Below, one piece after another: positions 7,903-16,043 of a stretch of DNA of 43,138 bases. This DNA is from Phenylobacterium sp. Its GTDB lineage: Bacteria > Pseudomonadota > Alphaproteobacteria > Caulobacterales > Caulobacteraceae. The stretch is from NCBI RefSeq assembly GCF_019636135.1, contig NZ_JAHBYD010000036.1, positions 1-43,138 on the forward strand. The letters are read 5' to 3'. The position numbers and the translations under genes are program-made. The stretch's first letter is position 1, and each line of letters opens with the position of its first letter. Under the pieces are notes generated by a model. The model had not been told where the DNA came from. It saw only the letters and a list, made by a program, of their open reading frames with translations, and made no database searches.

Positions 7903-8140
7903 TCTGCCGCTTCTGGTCGAGACCGCGCGGGATCGAAATCCCGGAAGCGCCGCGGGGCCCCACGCCCCGGCGTTCGGACCTGGTCCGGACGCCGTTCGCG
8001 AGCGTCATCTCGCAAACCCCGTTCGCTCACAAGCCCCGTGCGCGCCTGCGTCGCATTTCCGCGTTCGCCTGTATCCCGTCCGCAACGCCGCGAAATGGTC
8101 TCATTTGCGACCCGCCGCGGCCACAGGCGACCCGTTCTAT
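7903..8140 (-). ncRNA. candidate structured RNA upstream of the tandem terminators
   Basis: The minus strand of this spacer can fold into consecutive hairpins. GTTTGCGAG pairs with CTCGCGAAC (about 8016-7993). A GGCGT/ACGCC stem extends with CGGACC/GGTCCG (about 7993-7969). CGCTTC/GAAGCG encloses CGGGAT-TTCG-ATCCCG (about 7948-7911). The series ends in two terminators. A TATAGA -10-like box lies at about 8137-8142. No credible protein fits: the translations here are low-complexity and lack a Shine-Dalgarno. It is not a tRNA, because the TTCG-containing loop is 4 bases. Together with repeats at 8161-8300 this accounts for the 599-base gap between genes. Confidence 0.35.
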
Positions 8141-8358
8141 AGGCATTGTCGGCTGACCCGCATCCGGTCCGGATCCTGAACAGCCCCCCCAGCCCCCCTG
8201 ATCGGGCGCCCCGGTCAGCCGACGACCCCTTCCCACAATCGATCCCGCTCATCCCCGCGCATGCGGGCGGGGGCGAACGCGAACTCGGCGGCCTCAGGCG
8301 GCGGCGCAGGGCCGTCCAGTCCGCGCGATCGAAATCTCCTGTGGGCGGGAACGGCAGG

Positions 8359-9960
8359 CTACCCGACGTGGAATCCCTCGTAGCCGTTGGCCGCAACTTC
8401 GGCGCACTTGTCGCGGTAGACGGGGAAGCCGCCGATGTAGGGCATGAACACCCGGGGCTTCCCGGGCACGTTGGCGCCCATGTACCAGCTATCGGCCTGC
8501 GGGTAGACGGTGCCGTTCGCCACCTCGTTGACGTGGTCGACCCATGCGTCCTGCGCCGGCTCGCTGGCCTCGATCGCGCCCATCTGCCGCTCGCCCATCC
8601 AGGCGATGCAGTCGCTGATCCATTCGACGTGCTGCTCGATGGCCACCGCCATGTTGCAGAGCACCGACGGGCTGCCAGGCCCCGTCACCAGGAACAGGTT
8701 GGGGAAGCCCGCCGTCATCAGGCCCAGGTAGGTGCGCGGGCCAGCCGACCAGGCCTCGGTCAGCCGCCGTCCGCCGCGCCCGCGGATGTCGATCTTCGAC
8801 AGCGCGCCGGTCATGGCGTCGAAGCCGATCGCATAGACGATGGCATCGACCGCGTACTCGCCCGCGGACGTCTTCACGCCCGCCGGCGTGATGCCCTCGA
8901 TGGGCTCGTCGGCGATGTCCACCAGGCTCACGTTCGGCCGGTTGAAGGTGGCGTAGTAGCCGGTGTCGACGCACAGCCGCTTGGCGCCGATCGGATAGGT
9001 CCTGGGGATCAGCTTCTCGGCCGTGGCCGGGTCGTTCACGATCCCGCGGATCTTGTCGGCCATGAAGTCGACCGCCGTCTGGTTCGCCGCCCGGTCCAGG
9101 ACCAGGTCGTTGTAGGCGCCCAGGAGGGCGAAGCCGCCGTACGTCCAGCGCGCCTCGAACGCCGCCTTGCGCTGCTCGGGCGTGGCCTCCAGCGCCGGCG
9201 TGTCGTCCATCGCGACGGCGCGGATGCCGAAGCCCGCCTCGCGCGCCTGCGCCCGATAGGCCGCACGGTTCGCCGCCCAGTCGGCGGCCACGTCCGCGGC
9301 GACCGGCCCGTTGTGCGCCGGCACGCTGAAATTGGGCGTGCGCTGGAAGACGGTGACGTGCCTGGCCTGCGCCGCGATCACCGGGATCGCCTGGATGGCC
9401 GAGCTGCCCGTGCCGATCACCGCCACGGTCATGCCGGTGAAGTCGACGCCGTCCTCGGGCCAGCGGCTGGTGTGCCAGGACGGGCCCCGGAATTCGCGCT
9501 CGCCCGGGAACTCGTCGCCCTTCGGCACGGAGAGGCAGCCGGTCGCCATCACGCACCAGCGCGCCGAGATCGTCTCGCCGCCGTCGATGGTCACGGTCCA
9601 GCGCCGCGCGTCCTCGTCCCAGGCGCTCGCGGTCACCCGCGTCTCGAGCTGGATGTCGCCCCGCAGGTCGAACCGGTCGGCCACGTGGTTCAGGTAGCGC
9701 AGCAGTTCCGGCTGGGTGGCGTAGCGCTCGCTCCACACCCACTCGTCGTCGAGCTCGGGCGAGAAGGAGTACGAATACTCCTGGCTCTCGATGTCGACCC
9801 TGGCCCCCGGATAGCGGTTCCAGAACCAGGTGCCGCCGACGCTCGGGCCCGCCTCGTACACCCGCGCCGACACGCCCAGCCGCTTCAGCCGGTGCAGCAT
9901 GTAGAGCCCGGAGAACCCGGCCCCCACGATGACCACGTCATAGGTCGCCTGACCCGCCAT
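8359..9960 (-). CDS. Baeyer-Villiger-type flavin monooxygenase
   Basis: This 533-residue FAD- and NADPH-dependent enzyme inserts oxygen next to a ketone. It shows the FAD motif GAGFSG (13-18), GGTWFWNRYPGARVD (42-56), the family fingerprint FxGxxxHxxxWP as FRGPSWHTSRWP (157-168, exact), and the NADPH motif GTGSSA (183-188). The length is normal for type I BVMOs (cyclohexanone, phenylacetone or steroid monooxygenase-like). The start at 9960 has GGGAGG upstream; further upstream the frame runs through an intergenic repeat. The substrate is unknown. The gene heads a minus-strand run of redox genes (MDR, P450, SDR), although structured spacers separate it from them. Confidence 0.94.
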   Translation of the reverse strand: MAGQATYDVVIVGAGFSGLYMLHRLKRLGVSARVYEAGPSVGGTWFWNRYPGARVDIESQEYSYSFSPELDDEWVWSERYATQPELLRYLNHVADRFDLRGDIQLETRVTASAWDEDARRWTVTIDGGETISARWCVMATGCLSVPKGDEFPGEREFRGPSWHTSRWPEDGVDFTGMTVAVIGTGSSAIQAIPVIAAQARHVTVFQRTPNFSVPAHNGPVAADVAADWAANRAAYRAQAREAGFGIRAVAMDDTPALEATPEQRKAAFEARWTYGGFALLGAYNDLVLDRAANQTAVDFMADKIRGIVNDPATAEKLIPRTYPIGAKRLCVDTGYYATFNRPNVSLVDIADEPIEGITPAGVKTSAGEYAVDAIVYAIGFDAMTGALSKIDIRGRGGRRLTEAWSAGPRTYLGLMTAGFPNLFLVTGPGSPSVLCNMAVAIEQHVEWISDCIAWMGERQMGAIEASEPAQDAWVDHVNEVANGTVYPQADSWYMGANVPGKPRVFMPYIGGFPVYRDKCAEVAANGYEGFHVG

Positions 9961-10066
9961 CGCCGCCTCCCAGTTCTTGTCGTTGAGACCGACGATACCC
10001 GGTTTCCATCGCGAGGGATGCCCCTGGAGCCTCTTGGTGGCTGTGGCGGGTGGGCGAGAGGCGGAA

Positions 10067-10174
10067 AAGCCCTCTCCCCCGTGCGGGGAGAGGGTTTGGG
10101 AGTGGGGGTGTCGGCGCAGCGATCGAAGGCGAGCACCCCCACCCCCGACCCCTCCCCGCAAGGGGGAGGGGACC
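10067..10174. repeat. REP-like inverted doublet
   Basis: A GC-rich palindromic unit (CCCTCTCCCC ... GGGGAGAGGG followed by GTGGGGGTG) occupies 10067-10110 and recurs inverted at 10134-10174 (CACCCCCAC ... CCCCTCCCC ... GGGGAGGGG). The two face each other across about 23 bases and could form a long hairpin, like a REPIN. It lies in the 317-base gap between the monooxygenase start and the TonB-like gene; nothing else is seen in that gap. Confidence 0.7.
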
Positions 10175-10277
10175 GCGATGAGAGACGTTCGTCCATGATT
10201 TCAATGTCTGATTCAGGACCCTCAGCTCCTGCAGCCTCCAGGTTCTTGCCTCTCCCGTCTGCGACGGGGAAGGCAGG

Positions 10278-11018
10278 CTACCGCCGCGTCCTCCGTTCCA
10301 GCAGGTCCGTCCAGCGCCAGCTCCCGGCGCCCATGACGATGCGGGTGGCGCCCGGCCCATCGGCCAGCGAGATCACCACCAGGCCGCGCACCGGCTCCTC
10401 GCGGCAGGCCTCGGGGGCGAAGCCCACCTCCCACTGGATCGCCTCGCGCACCGAGGCGAGGCCCGCGCCTTCCTGCACGCCGTGGCGCACCCAGCCGCCG
10501 TTCCAGATGCGGATCGCCTTGCCGCGGCCGGCTTCGGAGAGCGCCGCCTGCACGCGGCGGTCCTTGCGCAGCTTGCCCTGCAGGTGGCGCGTCATGTTGC
10601 AGCCGCTCCCGGCGCCGGAGTCGGCGGCGGCCGCGCCCGCCAGCTCGGCGTCGCCGACCAGCGCGACGCCCACGTCCGGCGGCCCGTCGCTGGCCGGCAG
10701 CGGCGTCACGGCGGGCGGGGCGGGGGCCTTCGCCACGCGCGCCCTGATCGGCGGCGGCCTGGACTTGATCGGCGTGGGCGGTGTCTTCTTCGGGGCCGGT
10801 TCGGGCTTCGGCTTCGGCTCGGGGGCCTTGGGCTCCGGCGGCTCCGGCGGCGCGGGTTCGACCAGCACGACCGGGATCGGTTCGACTTCGGCGGCCTCAG
10901 GCGGCCCCCCAGGCGCGGCGCGCATGATCACGAGAGCCATGCCCACGTGAGCTGCGGCGCTCAGCGACGCGGTGATGATCCGGCGTCGCCTCGCCTGCCG
11001 GGGTCCAGCCTTCGGCAC
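10278..11018 (-). CDS. TonB-like proline-rich inner-membrane protein
   Basis: The 246-residue protein has an Arg-rich N-terminus (7-13), one membrane anchor (about 14-32), a Pro/Glu/Lys-rich spacer (about 47-105, with EPKPKPEPAPKK), and a C-terminal periplasmic region (about 135-246) with two cysteines, Cys140 and Cys205. The layout is that of TonB or TolA, but the C-terminal part does not show the usual TonB YP...A...G pattern; it contains RVQAALSEAGRGKAIRIWNGGW and GLVVISLADGPGATRIVMG. It might transduce energy to an outer-membrane receptor or tether the envelope. The OmpA lipoprotein upstream on the same strand starts a separate reading unit 18 bases away, so an envelope operon is plausible. 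The exact function is not assigned. Confidence 0.7.
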   Translation of the reverse strand: MPKAGPRQARRRRIITASLSAAAHVGMALVIMRAAPGGPPEAAEVEPIPVVLVEPAPPEPPEPKAPEPKPKPEPAPKKTPPTPIKSRPPPIRARVAKAPAPPAVTPLPASDGPPDVGVALVGDAELAGAAAADSGAGSGCNMTRHLQGKLRKDRRVQAALSEAGRGKAIRIWNGGWVRHGVQEGAGLASVREAIQWEVGFAPEACREEPVRGLVVISLADGPGATRIVMGAGSWRWTDLLERRTRR

Positions 11019-11036
11019 AAGTCGCTGCGGTCGCCC

Positions 11037-11606
11037 TTACGACAGGACGATCAGGACCACGCGCCGGTTCTGCTGCCGGCCGTCCCGGGTCTCGTTCGGC
11101 GCCACCGGCGCGTCGGGGCCGTAGCTGATGGTCCCGATGCGGTTCAGGGCGACGCCGTGCTGGTTCAGGTACCGGCGCACGGCCTCGGCGCGCTCCTCGC
11201 CGAGCTTGTAGTTGTAGTCCTTGGCGCCGGTTGCGTCGGTGTGGCCCTGCACCTCGACGTAGACGTTGCGGTTGTCGGTCTTCAGCTTGTCGATGAAGGC
11301 GTCCAGCCGCGCCTGGCCCTCGGGGCTCAGGTCGGCCTTGTCCACCGCGAACTTCATGCTGTCGTCCGACAGGACCTCCTGGAAGAGGAACTTGCCCTCG
11401 GCCAGCTTGCCGGCCGCGGTGGCCCGGTCGAGCGCATCCTTGGCGGTGCCTTCGACGGTGGTCACGCGGCCCGAGACCGTGTCGACACGCGTGCCGACGA
11501 CAGCGACTTCCTCTCTGACGAACTTCTTCGTGGCGCAGCCTCCGAGGCTCGTCACGGCCAAGAGCGCCGCCCCCGCCAAAACAAATTTCGACGCACGCTT
11601 TTTCAT
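11037..11606 (-). CDS. OmpA-family peptidoglycan-binding lipoprotein
   Basis: This is a 189-residue lipoprotein. The signal peptide MKKRASKFVLAGAALLAVTS ends in the lipobox LGGC (Cys at about 24). A helical coiled-coil-like segment (about 30-75) precedes an OmpA C-terminal domain containing VQGHTDATGAKDYNYKLGEE (about 118-137), AEAVRRYL, and the closing NRRVVLIVL. The family binds diaminopimelate in peptidoglycan and ties the outer membrane to the wall. The start at 11606 has GGAGG nine bases upstream; the frame further upstream runs antisense through the next gene and is not coding. It differs from Pal in its N-terminal helical part. Confidence 0.92.
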   Translation of the reverse strand: MKKRASKFVLAGAALLAVTSLGGCATKKFVREEVAVVGTRVDTVSGRVTTVEGTAKDALDRATAAGKLAEGKFLFQEVLSDDSMKFAVDKADLSPEGQARLDAFIDKLKTDNRNVYVEVQGHTDATGAKDYNYKLGEERAEAVRRYLNQHGVALNRIGTISYGPDAPVAPNETRDGRQQNRRVVLIVLS

Positions 11607-11828
11607 GTCCCAGGTACCTCCGTCCGGTTTCTCCCCAGCCCCGGCCGTAAGCGAACTGCACTGTTTCAATCGCGGCCGATGTAGGCCGTTTTCGGGCGTA
11701 GCTTTGCCGTAGGGCGAAGGGTCGATTCCGCCTGCGGCGCCGCTCGGGCCCGACGGTCTGAAAGTCGTGAACCCGACAGAGGTTGCATGCCGGTTCCAAT
11801 TTGCCGGCGACGCGGTACGACTGCGCCC

Positions 11829-12332
11829 ATGATCCGCACCGCCGCCCTTGCCGCTGCTTTCGCCCTTTCCGGATGCGCCATGACCGCCAGGCCGCCCGCC
11901 GCCGCGCCCGTCACCTACACCGGCACGCCGCAGGAGCAGTGGGTGCAGGGCCAGAAGGCCTACGAGGCCTGGAGCGCCGCGCGCCCGGGCTGGAAGGTCA
12001 CCGGGAGCGGGCTGCAGTACCGCAAGCTGAAGGGCAAGGGGTCCGGCCGGCATCCGGAGCCGACCGACACGGTGACCATCCACTACGTCGGCCGCTTCAT
12101 CGACGGACGCGAGTTCGACTCGTCGCGCAGGCGCGGCGAGCCGGCCACCTTCCCGCTGCCCGCGCTGATCAAGGGCTGGCAGGAGGGCGTGCCGCTGATG
12201 CGGGTGGGCGAGACCTTCGCGTTCGTGGTCCCGTCCGCGATCGCCTACGGCGAACGCAACCGCCCGCCGATCCCGCCCGGCAGCACCCTCCTCTTCGAAA
12301 TCGAACTCATCGCCATCCCGGGCGACGGGTAG
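11829..12332 (+). CDS. FKBP-type peptidyl-prolyl isomerase lipoprotein
   Basis: This 167-residue protein starts with MIRTAALAAAFALSGCAMTA, a lipoprotein signal with lipobox ALSGC, so it is probably an outer-membrane-anchored periplasmic foldase. The C-terminal FKBP domain shows VTIHYVGRFIDGREFDSS, then LPALIKGWQEGVPLMRVGE and IPPGSTLLFEIELI, which contain the usual FK506-pocket Tyr, Phe and Asp positions. It catalyses cis-trans isomerisation of prolyl bonds. An in-frame ATG at 11787 would add 14 residues but would spoil the lipoprotein signal, so 11829 is preferred. It is divergent from the OmpA lipoprotein; both act in the envelope. Confidence 0.92.
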   Translation: MIRTAALAAAFALSGCAMTARPPAAAPVTYTGTPQEQWVQGQKAYEAWSAARPGWKVTGSGLQYRKLKGKGSGRHPEPTDTVTIHYVGRFIDGREFDSSRRRGEPATFPLPALIKGWQEGVPLMRVGETFAFVVPSAIAYGERNRPPIPPGSTLLFEIELIAIPGDG

Positions 12333-12380
12333 AGCCCCGAACCCTCTCCCTGAGCCTCCGCTGGCGCGGCGGCCCCGAGG

Positions 12381-12602
12381 CTACTTCGTCTGCAGCTCGA
12401 GCAGGGAATCCCACATGTCCTGGGCGAACCGGATCACCGAGATGTTCGCCGAGAAGGCGGCCTTGGCCTGCACCATCTCGACGACCTCCTTGCCCAGGTC
12501 GACGGTGTCGTCCCCGCGCACGTTGGCGATCTGGACGGCGGAGGCCTCGAAGCGGCGTGACGCCGCCATCAGGCCGTATCGGGCTGTGGCGATCGGGTCC
12601 AT
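12381..12602 (-). CDS. miniature flagellar rod/hook-like protein
   Basis: The 73-residue product joins the two conserved ends of axial flagellar proteins with no central domain. MDPIATARYGLMAASRRFEA plus SAVQIANVRG resembles the N-terminal rod motif (..AANNIANV). VDLGKEVVEMVQAKAAFSAN plus ISVIRFAQDMWDSLLEL resembles the C-terminal D0 helix of FlgC/FlgG/FlgE. Normal FlgB/FlgC proteins are about 130-140 residues. It could be a small accessory D0-only protein or a remnant, but both halves are intact and in frame. No flagellar neighbours are present. No clear Shine-Dalgarno is seen; instead a direct repeat GCGGCCACG lies at 12603-12611 and 12614-12622, just before the start. Confidence 0.7.
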   Translation of the reverse strand: MDPIATARYGLMAASRRFEASAVQIANVRGDDTVDLGKEVVEMVQAKAAFSANISVIRFAQDMWDSLLELQTK

Positions 12603-12711
12603 GCGGCCACGTTGCGGCCACGCAGGTTAACCGCGGGCTCGCGGAGATGGTGAATCCGCGGGGCGGCCGTTTCGCCGGAATGGGCGTATCCTCCAGGCAA
12701 GGAGGAGCCTC

Positions 12712-13074
12712 ATGCGACTTCACACCCTCGGCGCCCTCGTCGCGCTCGGCGCCCTCGGCGCCGGCGCCGCCTGCGCCCAGCCGATCGACGAGAACCCGCC
12801 CACGAAGACGATCCAGTGCATCGACGTCGGCGGCCAGTCGATCCCGGCCTCGTGCAACGTGCCCGGCAGCCGGCTCGACCCGCGCGAGTACATCTGCACC
12901 TGCCCGAACGGCGGCCAGCGGGTCGAGGTGGCGGTCTGCGCCAAGGGGCAGAAGCCGCCGGCCGAGAGCAAGGCGCTGAACGTCGCGCGCCGCGAAGGCA
13001 TCCGCGACGGCAGCCTGCTGGGCGACACCGTGAAGGGCCAGGCGATCTGCGTGGCGCCGCGCAACCGCGGCTGA
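12712..13074 (+). CDS. small secreted cysteine-rich hypothetical protein
   Basis: The 120-residue protein has a Sec signal peptide (about 1-22, ending GAACA-Q). The mature part holds six cysteines (36, 48, 62, 64, 76, 113), which could form three disulfides in the periplasm. The CTCPNGGQR motif resembles a short knot but matches no family I recognise. A strong AAGGAGGAG Shine-Dalgarno precedes the ATG. It is a single gene, convergent with the following beta-lactamase-like gene (9 bases between stops). Function unknown. Confidence 0.75.
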   Translation: MRLHTLGALVALGALGAGAACAQPIDENPPTKTIQCIDVGGQSIPASCNVPGSRLDPREYICTCPNGGQRVEVAVCAKGQKPPAESKALNVARREGIRDGSLLGDTVKGQAICVAPRNRG

Positions 13075-13083
13075 CGCCGGGCC

Positions 13084-14328
13084 TCAGCCCAGGGCGCCGT
13101 AGACGATCTTCTGGAACATCGGGCCGCCGACCCGGCCTGAGGGCCGCTGGCCCTGCATGGCGGTGACGGCCTCGGGGCCCAGCGGCATGGAGTCCTGGAT
13201 CAGGTAGATCAGGATCATGTCGTTGGCGGGGTCGGCCTGCCACCAGGTGCCGAAGGCGCCCGGCCAGCCGAAGCTGCCCGCCGCGCCGGCGCCCATCCAC
13301 TCGTGCTTCTGGGCGTCCATGATCATCGACGTCCCCAGGCCGAAGCCCTGGCTCAGCCAGAACGGCATGCCCAGGAAGTCGTGGCCGCGCTGCTCGTCGG
13401 TGAGCCGGTTGGTGGTCATCAGGTCGATGGTCTCGGGCTTGACCAGCCGCACGCCGTCCACCTCGCCGCGGCCCAGCATCAGGCGGGCGAACGTCAGATA
13501 GTCGTCGAGCGTGGAATAGAGGCTGCCGCCGCCGCCCTCGAAGGTGGTGGGCGTGTCGGGATAGGGCCAGGACACATCCTTCAGCGGCCCGCCGTCCGGC
13601 GGCGCCTGGTAGAGCTTGGCCATGCGCCCGCGCTTCCCGGGCGGCGGCCAGAAGCCGGTGTCCTGCATGCCCAGCGGGCCGAAGATGCGCGCCTGCAGCA
13701 CCTCGCCCAGCGTCTTGCCCTCGATGCGGGCCACCAGGAAGCCCAGCACCTCGGTGGCGTGGCTGTAGTGGAAGCGCTCGCCCGGCTGATAGCTCAGCGG
13801 CAGTTCGGAGAGGCGCCGCAGCCACTCGTCGGGCGAGTAGGGATTGGCCATCAGCGAGCCCAGCTTCTCCTCGTGGGCGTAGGCGATGGGGCCGCGCGAG
13901 GTGAAGCCGTAGGCCAGGCCCGAGCGGTGGGTCATCAGGTCTTCCACCGTGATGTCGCGCCGGGCCGGCACGGTGTCGTCCAGCGGGCCGGCGGCGTCCT
14001 TCAGGACGGCCATGTCCCTGAATTCGGGCAGCCATTTGGTGATCGGGTCGTCGAGCTTCAGCCTGCCTTCCTCGACCAGCATCAGGGCCGCCAGCGTCGT
14101 CACCGGCTTGGTCATCGAGGCGATGCGGAAGATGGTGTCGCGTTCCATCGGCAGGCCGCCGGCGATGTCGCGCTGGCCGATCGCGTTGAACTGGACCTCC
14201 CGGCCGTCCTTCCAGACCAGGGTGACCATGCCCGACAGCGCGCCCTGGTCGACGAGGCCCTTCAGGGCCGGGGCCACCTGGCCCAGGATCTCGCTCTTGA
14301 AGCCCGCCGGCGCCTGCGCTCCGTCCAC
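13084..14328 (-). CDS. serine hydrolase, class C beta-lactamase / esterase family
   Basis: The 414-residue protein has the penicillin-binding fold. The nucleophile motif SxxK is SMTK (71-74) in FRIASMTKPVTT. The second motif reads YSH (188-190) in place of YxN. GLAYGF and a C-terminal GWPGAFGTWWQADP segment correspond to other family positions. No signal peptide is seen, so it is probably cytoplasmic and more likely an esterase (EstB/LovD-like) than a beta-lactamase. The same general family recurs at 39237-40388. The substrate is not known. Confidence 0.9.
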   Translation of the reverse strand: MDGAQAPAGFKSEILGQVAPALKGLVDQGALSGMVTLVWKDGREVQFNAIGQRDIAGGLPMERDTIFRIASMTKPVTTLAALMLVEEGRLKLDDPITKWLPEFRDMAVLKDAAGPLDDTVPARRDITVEDLMTHRSGLAYGFTSRGPIAYAHEEKLGSLMANPYSPDEWLRRLSELPLSYQPGERFHYSHATEVLGFLVARIEGKTLGEVLQARIFGPLGMQDTGFWPPPGKRGRMAKLYQAPPDGGPLKDVSWPYPDTPTTFEGGGGSLYSTLDDYLTFARLMLGRGEVDGVRLVKPETIDLMTTNRLTDEQRGHDFLGMPFWLSQGFGLGTSMIMDAQKHEWMGAGAAGSFGWPGAFGTWWQADPANDMILIYLIQDSMPLGPEAVTAMQGQRPSGRVGGPMFQKIVYGALG

Positions 14329-14398
14329 GGCCGTCCTCCCTTATCGTTGTTCAGTTGCAGGCAGTAGCGCAGGCTCACCAAGCAGGCGTCAAGGGCGA

Positions 14399-14610
14399 GC
14401 CTTCCTTTCCCGTCGCAGACGGGAGAGCGACCGCTCGCCGAGCGCAGCGGAGAGCGAGTGGTGGAGAGGGAAAGCCTCAAGCTCGGCGTTCAGTTCAGGC
14501 TGAACGAGCCCCCTGCCGGCCGCTTGCCCTTTCCACCCCCCGCTCTACGGCCGGCCGGCGCCGGCCTCGGCGGGCGGTCCCCCTTTCCCGCACGCGGGAA
14601 AGGAAGGTGC
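14399..14610. repeat. cluster of intergenic palindromes
   Basis: The 370-base gap 14329-14698 holds a series of hairpins: TCCCGTC/GACGGGA (14408-14424), CCGCTCGC/GCGAGTGG (14431-14461), CGTTCAG/CTGAACG (14487-14506) and CCTTTCCCG/CGGGAAAGG (14582-14603). They resemble REP-type intergenic elements. No gene is supported here. Confidence 0.5.
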
Positions 14611-14698
14611 GTCCCCTTTGGGCGGCGGCGCGTAGAAGCCGTCGACGGGCGTGGCGGAGAGTTGCGCCCGTCATGTCCCGCCCGTAACTGGGAAGCCG

Positions 14699-15568
14699 AT
14701 GCCGCCTTCGCCCGTGACCAAGCGTTCCGCGTTCGCCGCCCTGGGCGGGATGCTGGCGAGCGCCTGCTCGCCGCTCTCGATGTTCGCGACGCTGTCGCCC
14801 AAGGACCCCGCGAGCCATGTGGCGCGCGGCGTGGCCTATGGCGCGGGTCCGCGCCAGCGGCTCGACGTCTACGCGCCGCGCGGCGCGGACGGCGGGGCGC
14901 CGGTCGCGGTCTTCTTCTACGGCGGCTCGTGGGATTCGGGTCGCCGGCAGGACTACAACTGGGTCGGCCGGGCGCTCGCCTCCCGTGGCTTCGTGACCGT
15001 GATCGCCGACTACCGGCTCTATCCCGAGGTGACGTATCCGGGCTTCCTGCAGGACGGCGCGCAGGCGGTGCTCTGGGCGGTCGGCCACGCGGCGCGGTAC
15101 GGCGGCGACCCCAGGCGGATCGTGCTCGCGGGCCATTCGGCCGGCGCCTACAACGCCGTGATGCTGGGGCTGGACGGCCGCTACCTGGAGGCGGCCGGCG
15201 TGGATCCGGAGGCGGTGAGGGCCATCGCCGGCCTCTCGGGACCCTACGACTTCCTGCCGCTCACCGGCGACATCACCCACCGCATCTTCGGCGGCGCCGC
15301 CGACCTGCCCTCGACCCAGCCGCTGGCCTATGTGACGCCCGCCTCGCCGCCCGCCTTCCTGGCCACCGGCGACGCCGACGACATGGTCTGGCCGAAGAAC
15401 ACCGTGGCGCTGGCGAAGAGGCTCCGCGAGGCCGGCGTGGACGTCGAGGAGAGGCACTACGCGGGGATCGACCACATCCGCATGGTGCTGGCGCTCTCGC
15501 GGCCGCTGCGAAACCGGGCGCCGGTGCTGGACGAGATGACGGCGTTCCTGCGCCGGCACGCCGGCTGA
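14699..15568 (+). CDS. alpha/beta hydrolase, esterase-like lipoprotein
   Basis: This 289-residue alpha/beta-hydrolase resembles the BD-FAE/kynurenine formamidase-like esterases. The N-terminus (TKRSAFAALGGMLASACSPL) is a lipoprotein-type signal with lipobox LASAC. The oxyanion-hole motif is FYGGSW (73-78), the nucleophile elbow GHSAG (Ser147), and the acid and base are probably Asp in GDADDMVWP and His in GIDHIRM. The start at 14699 fits the signal peptide; the upstream frame (from 14651) adds non-signal residues. It is followed by panD on the same strand but about 120 bases away. Confidence 0.88.
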   Translation: MPPSPVTKRSAFAALGGMLASACSPLSMFATLSPKDPASHVARGVAYGAGPRQRLDVYAPRGADGGAPVAVFFYGGSWDSGRRQDYNWVGRALASRGFVTVIADYRLYPEVTYPGFLQDGAQAVLWAVGHAARYGGDPRRIVLAGHSAGAYNAVMLGLDGRYLEAAGVDPEAVRAIAGLSGPYDFLPLTGDITHRIFGGAADLPSTQPLAYVTPASPPAFLATGDADDMVWPKNTVALAKRLREAGVDVEERHYAGIDHIRMVLALSRPLRNRAPVLDEMTAFLRRHAG

Positions 15569-15686
15569 GGCCTCGCGATCCCTTACCGCGTAAGGCGTTC
15601 CTCACCCTGCGTGAGGCTTGCCGCCATGCCGCATTGAAGCCGCGAAGGCCTATGCGTATATGCCCGTCGCTTCAGCGGAGGACCCC

Positions 15687-16043
15687 ATGCTGCTCACCCT
15701 GATGAAGGCCAAGCTGCATCGCGCCACGGTCACCCAGGCCGACCTGGACTACGAAGGCTCCATCGCCATCGACCGCGACCTGCTCGACGCGTCGGGCATC
15801 CTGCCGCACGAGCAGGTGGACGTGCTGAACATCACCAATGGCCAGCGCTTCACCACCTATGCCATCGAGGCGCCCCGCGGCTCGCGTGTGATCGGCGTCA
15901 ATGGCGCCGCCGCGCGGCTGGTGCAGAAGGGCGACAAGGTCATCGTCGTGACCTATGGGATGCTGCCTGCGGAGGAAGCGCGCAACTATGCCCCGACCGT
16001 GGTCCTGCTGGACGACGCCAACGAGATCAAGGCGGCCGCCTAG
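15687..16043 (+). CDS. panD: aspartate 1-decarboxylase
   Basis: The 118-residue proenzyme converts L-aspartate to beta-alanine for pantothenate and coenzyme A. The start MLLTLMKAKLHRATVTQADL is characteristic, and the self-cleavage site Gly24-Ser25 in YEGSIAID, which yields the pyruvoyl group, is at the same position as in E. coli. The segments NGQRFTTYAIEAP, GVNGAAA and GDKVIVVTYG are conserved. GGAGG lies 5 bases before the ATG, which decides the start over upstream in-frame ATGs at 15618 and 15660. No other pantothenate gene is nearby. Confidence 0.97.
   Translation: MLLTLMKAKLHRATVTQADLDYEGSIAIDRDLLDASGILPHEQVDVLNITNGQRFTTYAIEAPRGSRVIGVNGAAARLVQKGDKVIVVTYGMLPAEEARNYAPTVVLLDDANEIKAAA

Noticed and set aside
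7915..7960. A tRNA-like T-arm (GGGATCGAAATCCC)
   Set aside because: The loop has the wrong size and sequence for a T-loop and no acceptor or anticodon arm can be built around it. It is a simple hairpin with a TTCG loop.
7787..8008. A 73-codon minus-strand frame starting MTLANGVRTRSERRG
   Set aside because: Low-complexity Arg/Gly/Pro translation with no Shine-Dalgarno, running through both terminator hairpins. It is better explained as structured RNA or spacer.
8250..8285. A possible CRISPR-like repeat (ATCCCCGCGCATGCGGG)
   Set aside because: It occurs once only, with no second copy at spacer distance. It is a common intergenic palindrome type.
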